This document shows positions 41,024 to 51,234 of a stretch of 52,180 nt of DNA, one piece after another. Source of the stretch: Acidobacteriota bacterium (GTDB taxonomy: Bacteria; Acidobacteriota; Blastocatellia; Chloracidobacteriales; Chloracidobacteriaceae). The stretch covers positions 1 to 52,180 of the forward strand of contig JACQXX010000041.1 of assembly GCA_016208495.1 (NCBI GenBank). Reading direction: 5' to 3'. The first letter of the stretch is position 1. Every line of letters begins with the position of its first letter. The notes beneath the pieces were generated by a model that was given only the letters and a program-made list of their open reading frames with translations, was not told the origin of the DNA and searched no databases. The position numbers and the translations under genes were made by a program.

Positions 41024-44020
41024 TCAGGATTTGCTCAGAAGCACCACATTATTCATTTGGGTCCCACGCAGAAGAATCAGGTTTTTTCCATCTGATGACC
41101 AATCAAAAAAGAAGATTTTCTCGGTCTGAAAATGAGTCAACGGCCTGGCTTTGCTCATACCATCCAGTGGGAGAACCCAGACATTGCCCCCGTCATCCCG
41201 ATTGTCCAGAAATGCCAGGGAGCGTCCGTCCGGTGTGAAATGCAGATTCAGGAGGGACAAGGCCGTCGCAGGCAGTTCAACCGTTTTGGCTAAACTCCCG
41301 TCAGGCGGCATAATGACGACCTTGCGGGTCTGACTGGGTTGATACGCAAACTTTTGAAACGCAATCGTGCCATCCCGTCGGGAGGTTTTGACATTGACGG
41401 AAGGTTCAAACGTCACCTGTATCGGAGGGCCGCCGTCAAGCGCTACTTTCCAAATTGTCGGGATTTTTCCATCAAACTGATTGAAATAAACCCATTTGCT
41501 GTCAAACGAGACTACATGTTCCCAGATGTACTTTGACCCATGAGTTAATTGTTTGACATTTCCGCCGTCAATATCCATTCGCCAGAGATTCGAGCTTCCG
41601 GAACGATTGGACCCAAATACGATGGTCCGACCATCGGGCGTGATCACCGGGGTGTAGTTCAAGCCCTGATTTTCGGTGAGTTGTTTTTGGTTCTTTCCCT
41701 CGGCATCCATAATCCAGATATCATAGTTGCCGCTATCGAGTAAGGTGTACACAATGGCTTCGGGCATCAAATCAACCGACTCGATCCCTGAAGCTGGCAG
41801 TACCTGCCTGGCTTGAGACAAATCGGCCATGGGTACTGTCCAGAGGTTGGACAGGCGTTTTTGCTCCACCGCCACCAGCATGTTTCCACTGGCGGTTGCT
41901 CCCAGGCTCGAATAGGTATTTAAATCGTTGGTGATGCGCTCGACGGTTCCATCAGCAGCGACCAGCCAGAGCTGGGTTGGTGAAGCCTGGGTCTGGCTTT
42001 GTTCGTTGGCGCTCACAATGAGTGTCCCATCCGATAGCCATACAACTCCAAATAGTTCTCCCCAGGGGTAGTTGACCAGTTTCCGGCGGAGACCGGTGGT
42101 TATATGAATCGCGACCAGGGTCTGATACTGGGTGTCACCTTGAATTTCACTGGTAATACAGGCGACTTCGGTCCCGTCAGGCGACCAGGCAAGGTTGATT
42201 TTTTCATAAAAAAAAGAGGTTGGGCTGCTGGTTGCAATGTGATGTTCGTGCGATCCATTGATGTCAGTCACCACCAGCGATTCATACGGTGACGATTGAT
42301 CTGAACCGGTGTCTATGTTAGAGCGAATAAACGCGATGCGGGTTCCATCAGGTGAAAAACCAACCCCACTGAAAATTTCAGAAGCGATAGTCTGGACGGT
42401 ACCACCAGGCAAATTGATCCGGTTGAGTGTTCCGAAATGATTCTTGTACCCAACATAATACAGAGCCGTTCCATCACGTGAAAAATTCAAATTGCGTAAA
42501 TCGGCATCGCTGGCCTGGATCAATTCCGTGTCGGTATTGGTGGACATGTGCCGAAGGTGAATGGTCTGGCCCACTTTTTGGCGGGTGACATAGGCGACGA
42601 ATTGCCCATCGGGTGAAATGGCGGTATCGGCAATATTGCCCGACGTGGTGAGTCCTCTGACCGTCATCTGGTTGAAGAGCGGCAACTGATTGGGTTGAAC
42701 CCTGGGGGGAGACTCGAAAAACCAGGACCCACGGTTGCCAATCAGGATCCCACAGGTCGCCAGCCCAGCCACCAGCAGGAGAAGAGTCGTTTGTGGCAAA
42801 ACATCTCTGGCAAAGAATCTGCGGGTGGTAAGCCACAGATTCTGGGGTTTTTCATTTTTGAATGGCGGCTGATCGTGGAGCGTTTTTTGAGGTGACGGCA
42901 GGTGCCCTTCACCTTCCAGTTTTGGTTCGTGACTCAGGGGCGCGGATTGAAGGTCTTCCAGGACAGCTTCAATCGTTTGATAGCGTTTGTCAGCTTCCTT
43001 CGCCAGTGTTTTGCGGAGAATGGGCCAGATCCAGGCCGGGATGTCAGTTGACTGATCAACTGGGATTTCCGGCTCACTTTTCAATATTGCGGCAATGATG
43101 TCGCTTGGGGTCTCACCGGCAAACGGTAATCGGCCAGTCAACATTTCATACAGCACGACCCCGAAGCTCCAGATATCTGACCGGGCATCCACCTGAAGGC
43201 CGCGAACCTGCTCTGGCGACATATAATGGATGGTTCCGATCAACATGCCCGGCGTGGTAACGATGGTGCTGATCGTTGAAGGCGTGGTTCCGGTTTCGTC
43301 GGTTGGGGAATGTCCCATAAACCCACTGGTGCTTTTGGCCAGCCCAAAATCCAGAACTTTGACCAGCCCATCGGTCCGAAGCATTATATTTTCAGGTTTG
43401 ATGTCACGATGAACAATATTTCCTTTGTGAGCAGCGGCCAGCGCGGCCCCGGCCTGTATGATCACATCCAGCATCTGATCCAGGGCGCGCGGTGAACTTG
43501 TCATCCGTTTTCTGAGGGTCTCGCCTTCGATGTATTCCGTTGCGATGAAGTGCAGCGTATCGCTTTCGCCAAACTCATATACCGTCACAATATTTGGATG
43601 GTTAAAGGTTGAAATAATCTGTGCTTCCCGGCGAAAGCGTCGAACAAATTCTTTGTCTCGGGTCAGTTTTGAGGAAAGGATTTTTAAAGCGACTTTGCGC
43701 CTGAGACGTGTATCCTCAGCCAGATAGACTTCACCCATGCCGCCTGAACCAACCAGTTGCCGAATCCGGAATGAGCCCACGACCTGACCTGGAAACAACT
43801 CGATGGTATCGCTGGCCGTCAGGTGGCCGGTTATTTGAAGTGCTGGACTATCCAGCACGTGGCTGGGCTGGTAAAAGGCATCCAGTAAATTTTGAACTTG
43901 CAGTTTCAGATCACTATCCTGACCACATTCCTGATCGAGATACCCTTTCCAATTTCCATCGGGCAGGGTCAGGGCGATTTGAAAAATATGACTGATTTGT
44001 TTCCAGCGTTCAGGTGTCAT
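41024..44020 (-). CDS. Ser/Thr protein kinase fused to a TolB-like beta-propeller
   Basis: A 998-residue membrane kinase, widespread in acidobacteria. The kinase domain occupies about residues 84-345: glycine loop VGSGGMGEVYLAED, catalytic Lys113 in VALKIL, HRDIKPENIMLR, DFGLAK and SPEQVRG. A transmembrane helix (about 415-440, LLLLVAGLATCGILIG) follows, and the outer part carries six or more WD40-like PD40 repeats (FSPDGTRIAFIRS, WSPDGTEVACI, ITPDGRTIVFGSN, FTPDGRSLAFLDN). It is translationally coupled to the upstream ECF sigma gene by an ATGA overlap, so both probably form one signalling unit. The external ligand of the propeller is unknown. Confidence 0.92.
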   Translation of the reverse strand: MTPERWKQISHIFQIALTLPDGNWKGYLDQECGQDSDLKLQVQNLLDAFYQPSHVLDSPALQITGHLTASDTIELFPGQVVGSFRIRQLVGSGGMGEVYLAEDTRLRRKVALKILSSKLTRDKEFVRRFRREAQIISTFNHPNIVTVYEFGESDTLHFIATEYIEGETLRKRMTSSPRALDQMLDVIIQAGAALAAAHKGNIVHRDIKPENIMLRTDGLVKVLDFGLAKSTSGFMGHSPTDETGTTPSTISTIVTTPGMLIGTIHYMSPEQVRGLQVDARSDIWSFGVVLYEMLTGRLPFAGETPSDIIAAILKSEPEIPVDQSTDIPAWIWPILRKTLAKEADKRYQTIEAVLEDLQSAPLSHEPKLEGEGHLPSPQKTLHDQPPFKNEKPQNLWLTTRRFFARDVLPQTTLLLLVAGLATCGILIGNRGSWFFESPPRVQPNQLPLFNQMTVRGLTTSGNIADTAISPDGQFVAYVTRQKVGQTIHLRHMSTNTDTELIQASDADLRNLNFSRDGTALYYVGYKNHFGTLNRINLPGGTVQTIASEIFSGVGFSPDGTRIAFIRSNIDTGSDQSSPYESLVVTDINGSHEHHIATSSPTSFFYEKINLAWSPDGTEVACITSEIQGDTQYQTLVAIHITTGLRRKLVNYPWGELFGVVWLSDGTLIVSANEQSQTQASPTQLWLVAADGTVERITNDLNTYSSLGATASGNMLVAVEQKRLSNLWTVPMADLSQARQVLPASGIESVDLMPEAIVYTLLDSGNYDIWIMDAEGKNQKQLTENQGLNYTPVITPDGRTIVFGSNRSGSSNLWRMDIDGGNVKQLTHGSKYIWEHVVSFDSKWVYFNQFDGKIPTIWKVALDGGPPIQVTFEPSVNVKTSRRDGTIAFQKFAYQPSQTRKVVIMPPDGSLAKTVELPATALSLLNLHFTPDGRSLAFLDNRDDGGNVWVLPLDGMSKARPLTHFQTEKIFFFDWSSDGKNLILLRGTQMNNVVLLSKS

Positions 44021-44601
44021 TGTTTCAGCAAAGAAGCCATCGAGTTGTCAGAGAGGGTCATTACCAGCCAGGCTCGCGCCAGGTTCCAATCACGCAACAC
44101 CGTGATCGAGGAAATATTGAGGACCTGCGCAATTTCTTCGGTGTTGAGTCCTCCAAAGAACCGCAGTTCGACAACCTGAGCCCGACGGGGATCGAGTTGG
44201 GAGAGCTGGTGTAACGCCTCATCAACCGCGATGATATCGGCGATACACAGTTGAACCTGGGTATTGACTTCATCAAGCTGGACCTGAACCAAATTGCCTC
44301 CTCGTTTGTCGCAAATCCGTTTCCGGGCATAGTCCACCAGAATCCGCCGCATCATCTGTGAGGCAATCGCAAAAAAGTGCGCCCGGTTTTGCCAGCGGAC
44401 TTTCTGGTCAATCAACCGAAGATAGGCTTCGTTGATAAGTGCTGTTGTTTGAAGAAGATGGCCCGGTCCCTCATTTTTCATATAGCGCCTGGCCTGCCGA
44501 TGAAGCTCGGCATAGACGAGTGGAATCAAGCGATCCAGGGCCTCCTGATCGCCATTATTCCAGTTGATAAGCAATTGAGTCACATCAGGGATCTGGTTCA
44601 T
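44017..44601 (-). CDS. ECF-type sigma factor coupled to the kinase-propeller
   Basis: A 194-residue sigma factor of the Gemmata/acidobacterial ECF type. Region 2 lies in ALDRLIPLVYAELHRQARRY and LINEAYLRLIDQK, with RAHFFAIASQMMRRILVDYA; region 4 is DPRRAQVVELRFFGGLNTEE ... VLNISSITVLRDWNLARAWL. I chose the ATG at 44601 because AAAGGGG lies 5-6 nt upstream; the codon at 44616 is TTG. Its TGA overlaps the kinase ATG. Pairing of this sigma type with Ser/Thr kinases is known; here the coupling suggests that the kinase regulates it directly. Confidence 0.9.
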   Translation of the reverse strand: MNQIPDVTQLLINWNNGDQEALDRLIPLVYAELHRQARRYMKNEGPGHLLQTTALINEAYLRLIDQKVRWQNRAHFFAIASQMMRRILVDYARKRICDKRGGNLVQVQLDEVNTQVQLCIADIIAVDEALHQLSQLDPRRAQVVELRFFGGLNTEEIAQVLNISSITVLRDWNLARAWLVMTLSDNSMASLLKQ

Positions 44602-44654
44602 GCGAGCCCCTTTCAATTCAGGATTGAGATTGGTGAAGGTTGAAGTTGGTGGAA

Positions 44655-44967
44655 TCGTCAGTAGCCAGTAATGCCAGTGAAGGATTGAAGTGTTTTTTGG
44701 TTTTCATCCCCGTTGGGATGGAGTCAGGTGAGCCGGTGGTCAACGTCGCTTTGGACGCGCCACCACCAGATGCGGGTCATCTCCAATCCAAATTTCCCCG
44801 CCCGGCCAGCCGCCTACGGCGGCGGCTGGCCGGGCGGGGGTGAGAAGGCGACGTTTTCCCAGGGTTAAAACCCTGGGCTACCTGCCTGCCACCCGCTTCG
44901 CGGGTTCAAATCCGCTCATTTTTCAACTCTTCACTGGCGTTCCTGACTCCTGACTACGAACTGGTAT
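44655..44967. mobile_element. Large dispersed element L2 (second copy of L1)
   Basis: Shares with L1 the heptamer-type ends (GTCAGTAGCCAGTAATG at the left, CCTGACTCCTGACTACGAAC at the right) and the interior CATCCCCGTTGGGATGGAG and GACGCGCCACCACCAGATGC. A perfect 19-bp stem lies at 44796-44814 / 44821-44839. The palindromes CCCAGGGTTAAAACCCTGGG (44858) and ACCCGCTTCGCGGGT (44891) follow. It starts about 50 nt upstream of the sigma gene. Confidence 0.8.
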
Positions 44968-44969
44968 TC

Positions 44970-45080
44970 TACCATTTTGGAAGAATCCTTTTGTATGAGC
45001 AAGAGGTTAAATTATTGATAGAGCTGTATTTCCTTTGGTTTTTAGTTTTTTACCTGATATTCTTTGGCCCAAAAAGGTAT
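44970..45080. mobile_element. MITE-like element G (diverged)
   Basis: A 111-bp element with ends TACCATTTTGGAAGAATCC and CCCAAAAAGGTAT. The core GAGGTTAAATTATTGATAGAG resembles those of E and F, but the heptamer units are lost. It abuts L2. Confidence 0.7.
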
Positions 45081-45165
45081 GCTAATTAACGCGTAAAAAA
45101 GTAAGAAAAGACATCATGCCGGACGATTTTTTCCTGTGGTAAATTTGTCTGTGCTATGAAAAATG

Positions 45166-45269
45166 ATACCATTTTGGAATGAACCCACCGTATTCCGGCA
45201 AGGTTAAATTATTGAAAAAATTGTATTTCCCTGACCCCTGACCCCGATACCCTGACCCCAAATTGGTAT
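45166..45269. mobile_element. MITE-like element F (CCCTGAC version)
   Basis: A 104-bp element with ends ATACCATTTTGGAATGAA and CCCCAAATTGGTAT. The core TTATTGAAAAAATTGTATTT matches E. Three units CCCTGAC occupy the positions where E has CCCTCAG or CCCTTAG. The gap 45081-45165 and 45270-45378 shows nothing else. Confidence 0.82.
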
Positions 45270-45378
45270 GACACCATGAAAAGTCAGTATTTTGGATGCT
45301 GGCCAGGATCAGAATTTGACTGATTCCGCACTTCTTACCAAAAATCACGAGTGCGCTCGGAAACGACAGAGGGAATTT

Positions 45379-46170
45379 ATGGATCGAATTTCTTTTCGAG
45401 GTTTGTGCGGGGCCGGTTTGGCTCTGGTGTTTGTCGTTTTGGTAAACGCACCCATTCCAGCCAGGGAAATGGTGGTTCAAAAAGGCCCGGTTGAAATAGA
45501 CCCGTTGCCGTTTTACACCGCCGTCAAAGTGTTGGGGGCGCACAAGAAAAACTCGGACAGCGAGCAACTCGCCTCGTTTGCCACGACCCTGCATATTGAA
45601 CGCGGGTTTAATTACACCTTTTATCTCTGTCCGGATGGGACACAATCAACTGCTTCGTTTGACTCGCGGACGCTGCACCTTGAACGCACCAACGGGAAGC
45701 CAGTTACCTTTGAAGTGTTAGCTGATATTGAACCAGATGGAAATTGCCGCCAGGGCTGTGCCATTCATCTGCCGTGTTACCAGGTGAATGCAAAGGAAAT
45801 TGAGCTGGTGACTGGTCAGCAAACCTACCGCCTCAAGCGTCCAGCCAATTTTCGGCTCAATGAAATTCATCAGGTGGATGAGGCCGGAAAGACGGTTTTG
45901 CGGACCTGGGAAAGTCCAATTGACGCCGATGTGGTTGGACTATCGGAAGACGGAAAAAACCTGTATGTGCTGACACCGATTGAAGGTCTGGTTTTGGAAC
46001 TGACTGGTGGGCAAATTCGGTTCAAGGTCCGATCAAAAGTGAAATATCTCAAAGGCCGGGATGTTTCGGTTTCCGCGACTGATAACAAAACCCATACCAC
46101 CCTTCAATTCACAACCAAAAATACCTCCATCTGGATTAAATACCCAACCCCCTGTTCACCCTCCGCTTGA
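45379..46170 (+). CDS. Exported protein of unknown function
   Basis: A 263-residue secreted protein with a signal peptide (LCGAGLALVFVVLVNAPIPA) and a mostly beta-strand body. Cys residues (FYLCPDG; GNCRQGCAIHLPCYQV) could form disulfides outside the cell. The late part (LSEDGKNLYVLTPIEGLVLE) has a propeller-blade-like look but is too short for a full propeller. I do not recognise the family. AGAGGGA lies 5 nt before the chosen ATG at 45379. Between two MITE-rich stretches and the hybrid kinase; no operon partner is evident. Confidence 0.6.
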   Translation: MDRISFRGLCGAGLALVFVVLVNAPIPAREMVVQKGPVEIDPLPFYTAVKVLGAHKKNSDSEQLASFATTLHIERGFNYTFYLCPDGTQSTASFDSRTLHLERTNGKPVTFEVLADIEPDGNCRQGCAIHLPCYQVNAKEIELVTGQQTYRLKRPANFRLNEIHQVDEAGKTVLRTWESPIDADVVGLSEDGKNLYVLTPIEGLVLELTGGQIRFKVRSKVKYLKGRDVSVSATDNKTHTTLQFTTKNTSIWIKYPTPCSPSA

Positions 46171-46356
46171 ATCAAACAACCGCTTACACTCGACTCAGGT
46201 TAGGGTTTACTGAATCGTGGAAACTGGCGTAATCTTTCCTTCTCCACCCGCTCCATCATCCCTTTTCGAACTTCAAATATAATCTTGCCGAATTCAGGTT
46301 GCCTGCCTGGGGATGTCAATCCATTTCTTCATTTCGGTCAGACAAAGGCTTGCCTT

Positions 46357-49300
46357 ATGAAAGCAGAGTTCCCCTCGCTTGTGCTGTCAAATACTGCTCT
46401 CCGGCTGATGGCCATTGCGCTTGTTTATCATGGGTTTCATAAACTGGCTTTTCTGTTTTTAGATCCAGTTCAGCATATTTCGCTGATCTGGCCCCCAAGC
46501 GGATTTGCCCTCGCAATCCTTTTGCTCACGCCGAAGCCTCAGGTGAGATCAACCCTCGTTGTCCTGAGTTGTGTCAATTTGTTCTCCAATTATGTTTCCA
46601 GCGGCTCACTGGCGTTGAGCTTAGGATTTCTGGCGGCCAACCTGCTTCAGGCAATCCTGGGGTGGTGGGTCTTAACCTATTTTTGTGGAGCTGGAATCGT
46701 TTTTATTCACCTGAGCGAAGTATTTGTGTTGATTGGGGTTGCGACACTGGGAACAGCGGTTACCTCTTTCATTGGCGCCGGAACAACCGTGCTGGCAAAC
46801 CAGGTGCCGTTTGGGCCTTCATACTGGACCTGGTGGACATCCGACAGCCTGGGAGTGCTTTTAATCACGCCGCTGGTGGTAACCTGGGTCAGATTTCACG
46901 ATCCGTGGACCTGGAAACAAAAATATCCTCTGATCGAAGCAATCCTTTTTCTCGGCTTGTGGTGTGCGACATCGTGGCTGGTTTTTCATGGAATTGGCAA
47001 TTTGTTTATTCCCTACCCTTATTTCATGATGACATTGCTGGTTTGGGCGGCCCTGAGATTTGGCTCTCGGGGAGTTGCCTCGGCGATGGTACTCCTGGCC
47101 GCCATTTCGATAAGTGGCATCACGGTTTCTGAGTCCGTGCCGGTACTGGGCGGCAAAAATTTGACGGATCAGCTTTTGCTGGTGCAGTTATTTTTGGGGG
47201 TAGCCTCCATTACCGGGTTGCTGCTTTCAGCGAGCCTGGCCGAAACCAAACTGGCTGAGCAGGCATTGCGCGAAGACCAGCTCCGGCTCAGGGCCCTGGG
47301 CGATAACCTGCCCAATGGAATGATTTATCAGGTTCTGCTTGAACCTGACGGCTCAAAGAGATTTCTCCACGTCAGCGCCGGGGTTGAACGCCTCAATGGT
47401 ATTTCGGCTGAATCGGTTTTACAGGACTCCTCATCCCTGTACCAGTTGATTGTCGAGGAAGACCGTCCGGCACTGGTCGCGGCACAGGTCAAGTCGGAGC
47501 AAACCCTGAGTCCGGTCAGCACCATTTTGCGGATCCGGCGAAACCCAAATGAACTTCGATGGATGCAAATTTCGTCATCACCACGGCGGCTGGCTGATGG
47601 CCGAATCCTGTGGGATGGAATCCAGGTTGACATTACAGACCTTATCCGGGCTGAGGAAAACCTGCGACGGGTCAACCGGGCTTTGCGCACCCTTAGCAAT
47701 TGCAATCAGGCGGTGGTTCGGGCAAAAACAGAAGCTGAACTACTCGAAAGCGTATGCCAGGTGATTGTAGAAAATGGAGATTACCGATTGGCCTGGGTTG
47801 GGTATATCCAGCATGATGCCAGCCGTTCGGTCATTCCCCAGGCCCAGGCTGGAGTTGGCCTGGACTACGTTCACACGGCAAATATCACCTGGGCTGATGT
47901 CCCACGTGGCCGGGGACCAACCGGGACTGCAATTCGGACTGGGCAGCCAGCCGTGTGTCATCATTTTCTGACCGATCCAGCCGTTGAACCCTGGCGCGAA
48001 ACCGCCATCAAGCATGGGTATCAATCTTCACTGGCCGTGCCCTTAAAAAATGGAACCGAGGTGTTTGGCGCGCTCAATGTATATTCGGCGGATCCAAACA
48101 CCTTTGACGATGACGAAATCAGCCTGCTCGCCGAACTGGCGGCTGACCTGACCTATGGCATTCTGGCCTTGCGAACCTACCAGGATCACCTGAAAGCCGA
48201 AGCTTCGTTACACCTGAGCGAGCAACACTTTCGGTCCGCGATGTTTCATTCGCCCATTGGAAAAGCCATCGTGGCCCCAGATGGCCGATTTTTAGAGGTT
48301 AACCCAGCTCTGTGTCGTCTGGTTGGCTATAGCCGGGAAGAACTCCTCACCTTAGATTTTCAAACCATTACCCACCCTGACGACCTTCAAACCGACCTTG
48401 GGTATGCCCGGCAATTATTAGAGCGACAAATCGAAGCCTATCAAATGGAAAAACGGTATTTTCATAAAGCTGGACATATCATCTGGATTCAGTTAAACGG
48501 CACGATTGTGTGGAATCTGGATGGGACGCCAGGTTATTTTATTGCCCAAATCCAGGATATTACCGACCGCCGGGCGGCACTACGGGCATTGCAAGAAAGC
48601 GAAGAGCGGTTTCGGCAAGTGGTCGAAAACATCCATGAAGTCTTCTGGATGGTCAATTTTTCAACCCGGCACTTGCTCTATATCAGTCCCGGATATGAAA
48701 GAATTTGGGGCCGGTCGTGTGAAAGCCTCTACCAGTCTCCCAGCACCTGGATGGAGGCCATTCATCCAGATGACCGCGACCGTGTGGCGCAGGCCCTCAA
48801 ACAACAGGCCGTTGGCGGCTATGTGGTTGAATACCGGATCATTCGCCCGGATGAAACCATCCGATGGATTCGCGACCAGGGGTTTCCGATTCAGGATTCA
48901 ACCGGCCAGGTGTACCGCATTGCTGGAATTGCCGAAGACATTACCGAACACCGACAGATTGAAGCGCAACTCCGTCAGTCACAGAAAATGGAAGCCATCG
49001 GACAACTTGCCGGTGGGGTGGCCCACGATTTTAATAACATTCTCGGGGCAATCATGCTGCAGGCAGGCTTTGCCCAAAAAACCCCGGACCTTTCCCAAAA
49101 TATGCACAATATCCTGCAGGATATTGTGGCTTCCGCTAAACGGGGAGCCAATTTAACCCGGCAATTACTGGCCTTTAGTCGGCGGCAGGTCTTGGAACCG
49201 CGAGAACTTGATTTAAATGAAGTGGTTACCAACCTGTCCCGGATGTTGCAACGCATCGTGGGTGAAGATGTCCCAATTGAACTTGATCTCTACCCCGCCC

Positions 49301-50112
49301 CATTAATCACCAATGCTGATGCTGGGATGCTTGATCAGGTGCTGATGAATCTGGTCATCAATGCCCGTGATGCAACGCCCGCTGGAGGCAAGTTAAAGAT
49401 TGAGACCTCCACCACCTGGATCAGCGAAAAGGAAGCTGCCTTACATTCTGATTCAATGCCGGGACGCTATGTGTGTCTTTTGGTGAGCGATACTGGGTGT
49501 GGGATTTCATCGGAGAACCTGCCCCACATTTTTGAACCATTTTTTACCACGAAAGAGCCTGGAAAAGGCACCGGCCTTGGGCTGGCAACCGTTTTCGGCA
49601 TCGTAAAACAGCATCAAGGGTTTATCCTGGTTTCCTCGCAACCTGGGCAAGGGACAACCGTTCAGGTGTTCTTGCCGGCCAGCAACCACCTGGGTGAGTC
49701 AATGTTGATTGAAGCCATTGAGCCGTCACAGGTTCAGGGAACAGAAACCATTATGCTGGTTGAAGATGATCAGGCGGTGCGCGACATGATGAGCCTGGTG
49801 TTACAGGAATATGGGTACCGGGTCCTCAAGGCTGTCAATGGAGTGGATGCATTGAGCATGTGGGAAAATTACCCCGAGCCAATCCAGCTTGTGGTGACAG
49901 ATATCGTGATGCCCCAGGGGATCAATGGAATTGAACTGGCCAAAATGCTCCGAGAGCGAAACCCGTCACTCAAAGTAATTTTCACCAGCGGTTATAATCC
50001 AAACTGGACACAACAGAATTTGCAATTGCCCGCAGGGAGTGTTTACCTTCAAAAACCCTCTTCTTTTGACCAGATTCTAAAAGAAATTCGCACCTGCCTC
50101 GACAATCAATAA
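46357..50112 (+). CDS. Hybrid histidine kinase (MASE1, PAS, GAF, receiver)
   Basis: A 1251-residue sensor. The N-terminal part is a MASE1 membrane domain with about eight helices ([16 protein letters not shown] and the [18 protein letters not shown] motif). A PAS-like segment follows, then a GAF domain ([20 protein letters not shown] ... [20 protein letters not shown]), two PAS/PAC units and the HisKA box with the phospho-accepting His ([14 protein letters not shown]). HATPase motifs follow ([43 protein letters not shown]). A receiver domain ends the protein ([12 protein letters not shown], acceptor Asp in [10 protein letters not shown]). All catalytic motifs are intact. The ATG at 46357 is preferred over 46285, whose extra 24 residues have no family content. 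No partner regulator is adjacent. Confidence 0.9.
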   Translation: MKAEFPSLVLSNTALRLMAIALVYHGFHKLAFLFLDPVQHISLIWPPSGFALAILLLTPKPQVRSTLVVLSCVNLFSNYVSSGSLALSLGFLAANLLQAILGWWVLTYFCGAGIVFIHLSEVFVLIGVATLGTAVTSFIGAGTTVLANQVPFGPSYWTWWTSDSLGVLLITPLVVTWVRFHDPWTWKQKYPLIEAILFLGLWCATSWLVFHGIGNLFIPYPYFMMTLLVWAALRFGSRGVASAMVLLAAISISGITVSESVPVLGGKNLTDQLLLVQLFLGVASITGLLLSASLAETKLAEQALREDQLRLRALGDNLPNGMIYQVLLEPDGSKRFLHVSAGVERLNGISAESVLQDSSSLYQLIVEEDRPALVAAQVKSEQTLSPVSTILRIRRNPNELRWMQISSSPRRLADGRILWDGIQVDITDLIRAEENLRRVNRALRTLSNCNQAVVRAKTEAELLESVCQVIVENGDYRLAWVGYIQHDASRSVIPQAQAGVGLDYVHTANITWADVPRGRGPTGTAIRTGQPAVCHHFLTDPAVEPWRETAIKHGYQSSLAVPLKNGTEVFGALNVYSADPNTFDDDEISLLAELAADLTYGILALRTYQDHLKAEASLHLSEQHFRSAMFHSPIGKAIVAPDGRFLEVNPALCRLVGYSREELLTLDFQTITHPDDLQTDLGYARQLLERQIEAYQMEKRYFHKAGHIIWIQLNGTIVWNLDGTPGYFIAQIQDITDRRAALRALQESEERFRQVVENIHEVFWMVNFSTRHLLYISPGYERIWGRSCESLYQSPSTWMEAIHPDDRDRVAQALKQQAVGGYVVEYRIIRPDETIRWIRDQGFPIQDSTGQVYRIAGIAEDITEHRQIEAQLRQSQKMEAIGQLAGGVAHDFNNILGAIMLQAGFAQKTPDLSQNMHNILQDIVASAKRGANLTRQLLAFSRRQVLEPRELDLNEVVTNLSRMLQRIVGEDVPIELDLYPAPLITNADAGMLDQVLMNLVINARDATPAGGKLKIETSTTWISEKEAALHSDSMPGRYVCLLVSDTGCGISSENLPHIFEPFFTTKEPGKGTGLGLATVFGIVKQHQGFILVSSQPGQGTTVQVFLPASNHLGESMLIEAIEPSQVQGTETIMLVEDDQAVRDMMSLVLQEYGYRVLKAVNGVDALSMWENYPEPIQLVVTDIVMPQGINGIELAKMLRERNPSLKVIFTSGYNPNWTQQNLQLPAGSVYLQKPSSFDQILKEIRTCLDNQ

Positions 50113-50247
50113 GGTCATCTGTTGATTTGAGAATTGACGGGAATTTTAGCCGACTCTGGCATTGCCTCTTTTCCTTTTGCTCCGAGCGAATACAATGTGC
50201 CAACCCAAACAACTCCAGCTCAACCGCTTGAAATTCCGAGGAATGCG

Positions 50248-51234
50248 ATGGACCAATTGGAGAATCAGTCACTGCCCCCGACAACACAACTTGAACTCTT
50301 TCCACAACCTGACACTGGCCGCCAACCGATTATTGATCTCATCAACTCCGCCACCCGAACGATTGATGCCGAAATGGATGAACTCACCGACCTGGAAGCC
50401 CTCAGCGCGCTCAAAACCGCCGCTCAGCGTGGGGTTCAGGTCCGTGTTCTGTTAGCTCCGAAACTGAGAACTGGGGAATCGAATTTTGACCTGTATGCTC
50501 CGGTCCTCCAGGCAGCAGGCATTGAGGCCAAACCAACACCCGCCAAATTTGACACTGAGGACAGTTTGGCAAATGCCAGGTTTTTGGTTCTTGACCAATC
50601 ACGGCTGCTGGTTGGAACCACCAGTTTTTCAGTCAGCGGATTGGGGGATTTCACCACTGCCGCCGCCAGCCGAAGTTTCTGGCTTTTGGACCCGCGTCCA
50701 GAAGTGGTGGCTGAAGCCCAGGCACTTTTTAACGCTGATTGGGCACAGGAAGACCTGGTTGACGGTGCTTTTCAAGCCCTGACGGTTACCCCCGAAAATA
50801 GCCATGCCCGGATCCTGGGCTTCATTCATGGAGTTCAGCGAGTTCTCTATATTTACACTCAAGAAATGAGCCTTGAAAATGTGACCGATGCCCTGATCTC
50901 AGCCAGGAACACGCGTTGCGTAGACGTGCGGGTACTTGTTTCTGATCATTCAACGGCAAATCAGACGACAATCCAACAACTCCAATCCGCCGGAATCCCG
51001 GCCTATCCCTACACCAGATATGCCTTAGCGGCAAATGCTTTCCTGGCGGATGGGCAGCTTTTCATCGGTTCTCAAACCTTCACGTATGAAGGATTTTTCA
51101 CGAATCGGGAACTGGGTGAACTTGTGACCGATGAAGCACTGGTTGATCAATTCACTGACCTCTTTCTGGTGGATTTTGAGTTTTCAAGTGCGATGGCAGT
51201 CACAGCGGATGGAAGCGAACCGAGTCAGGGCTGA
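50248..51234 (+). CDS. Phospholipase D-fold protein with degenerate active sites
   Basis: A 328-residue protein with two PLD-type halves. The first HKD position is Asn109-Ala-Arg111 ... Asp116 (NARFLVLDQSRLLVGTTSFS): the spacing H-x-K-x4-D and the Asp are kept, but His and Lys are replaced by Asn and Arg. In the second half ANAFLADGQLFIGSQTF the His and Lys positions are Ala and Asn, again with the Asp kept. It is therefore unlikely to hydrolyse phosphodiesters in the classical way. The remaining fold (AAQRGVQVRVLLAPK; VDVRVLVSDHS) is typical. No signal peptide. GAGGA lies 5-7 nt before the ATG at 50248; an upstream TTG at 50134 is less likely. Confidence 0.78.
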   Translation: MDQLENQSLPPTTQLELFPQPDTGRQPIIDLINSATRTIDAEMDELTDLEALSALKTAAQRGVQVRVLLAPKLRTGESNFDLYAPVLQAAGIEAKPTPAKFDTEDSLANARFLVLDQSRLLVGTTSFSVSGLGDFTTAAASRSFWLLDPRPEVVAEAQALFNADWAQEDLVDGAFQALTVTPENSHARILGFIHGVQRVLYIYTQEMSLENVTDALISARNTRCVDVRVLVSDHSTANQTTIQQLQSAGIPAYPYTRYALAANAFLADGQLFIGSQTFTYEGFFTNRELGELVTDEALVDQFTDLFLVDFEFSSAMAVTADGSEPSQG

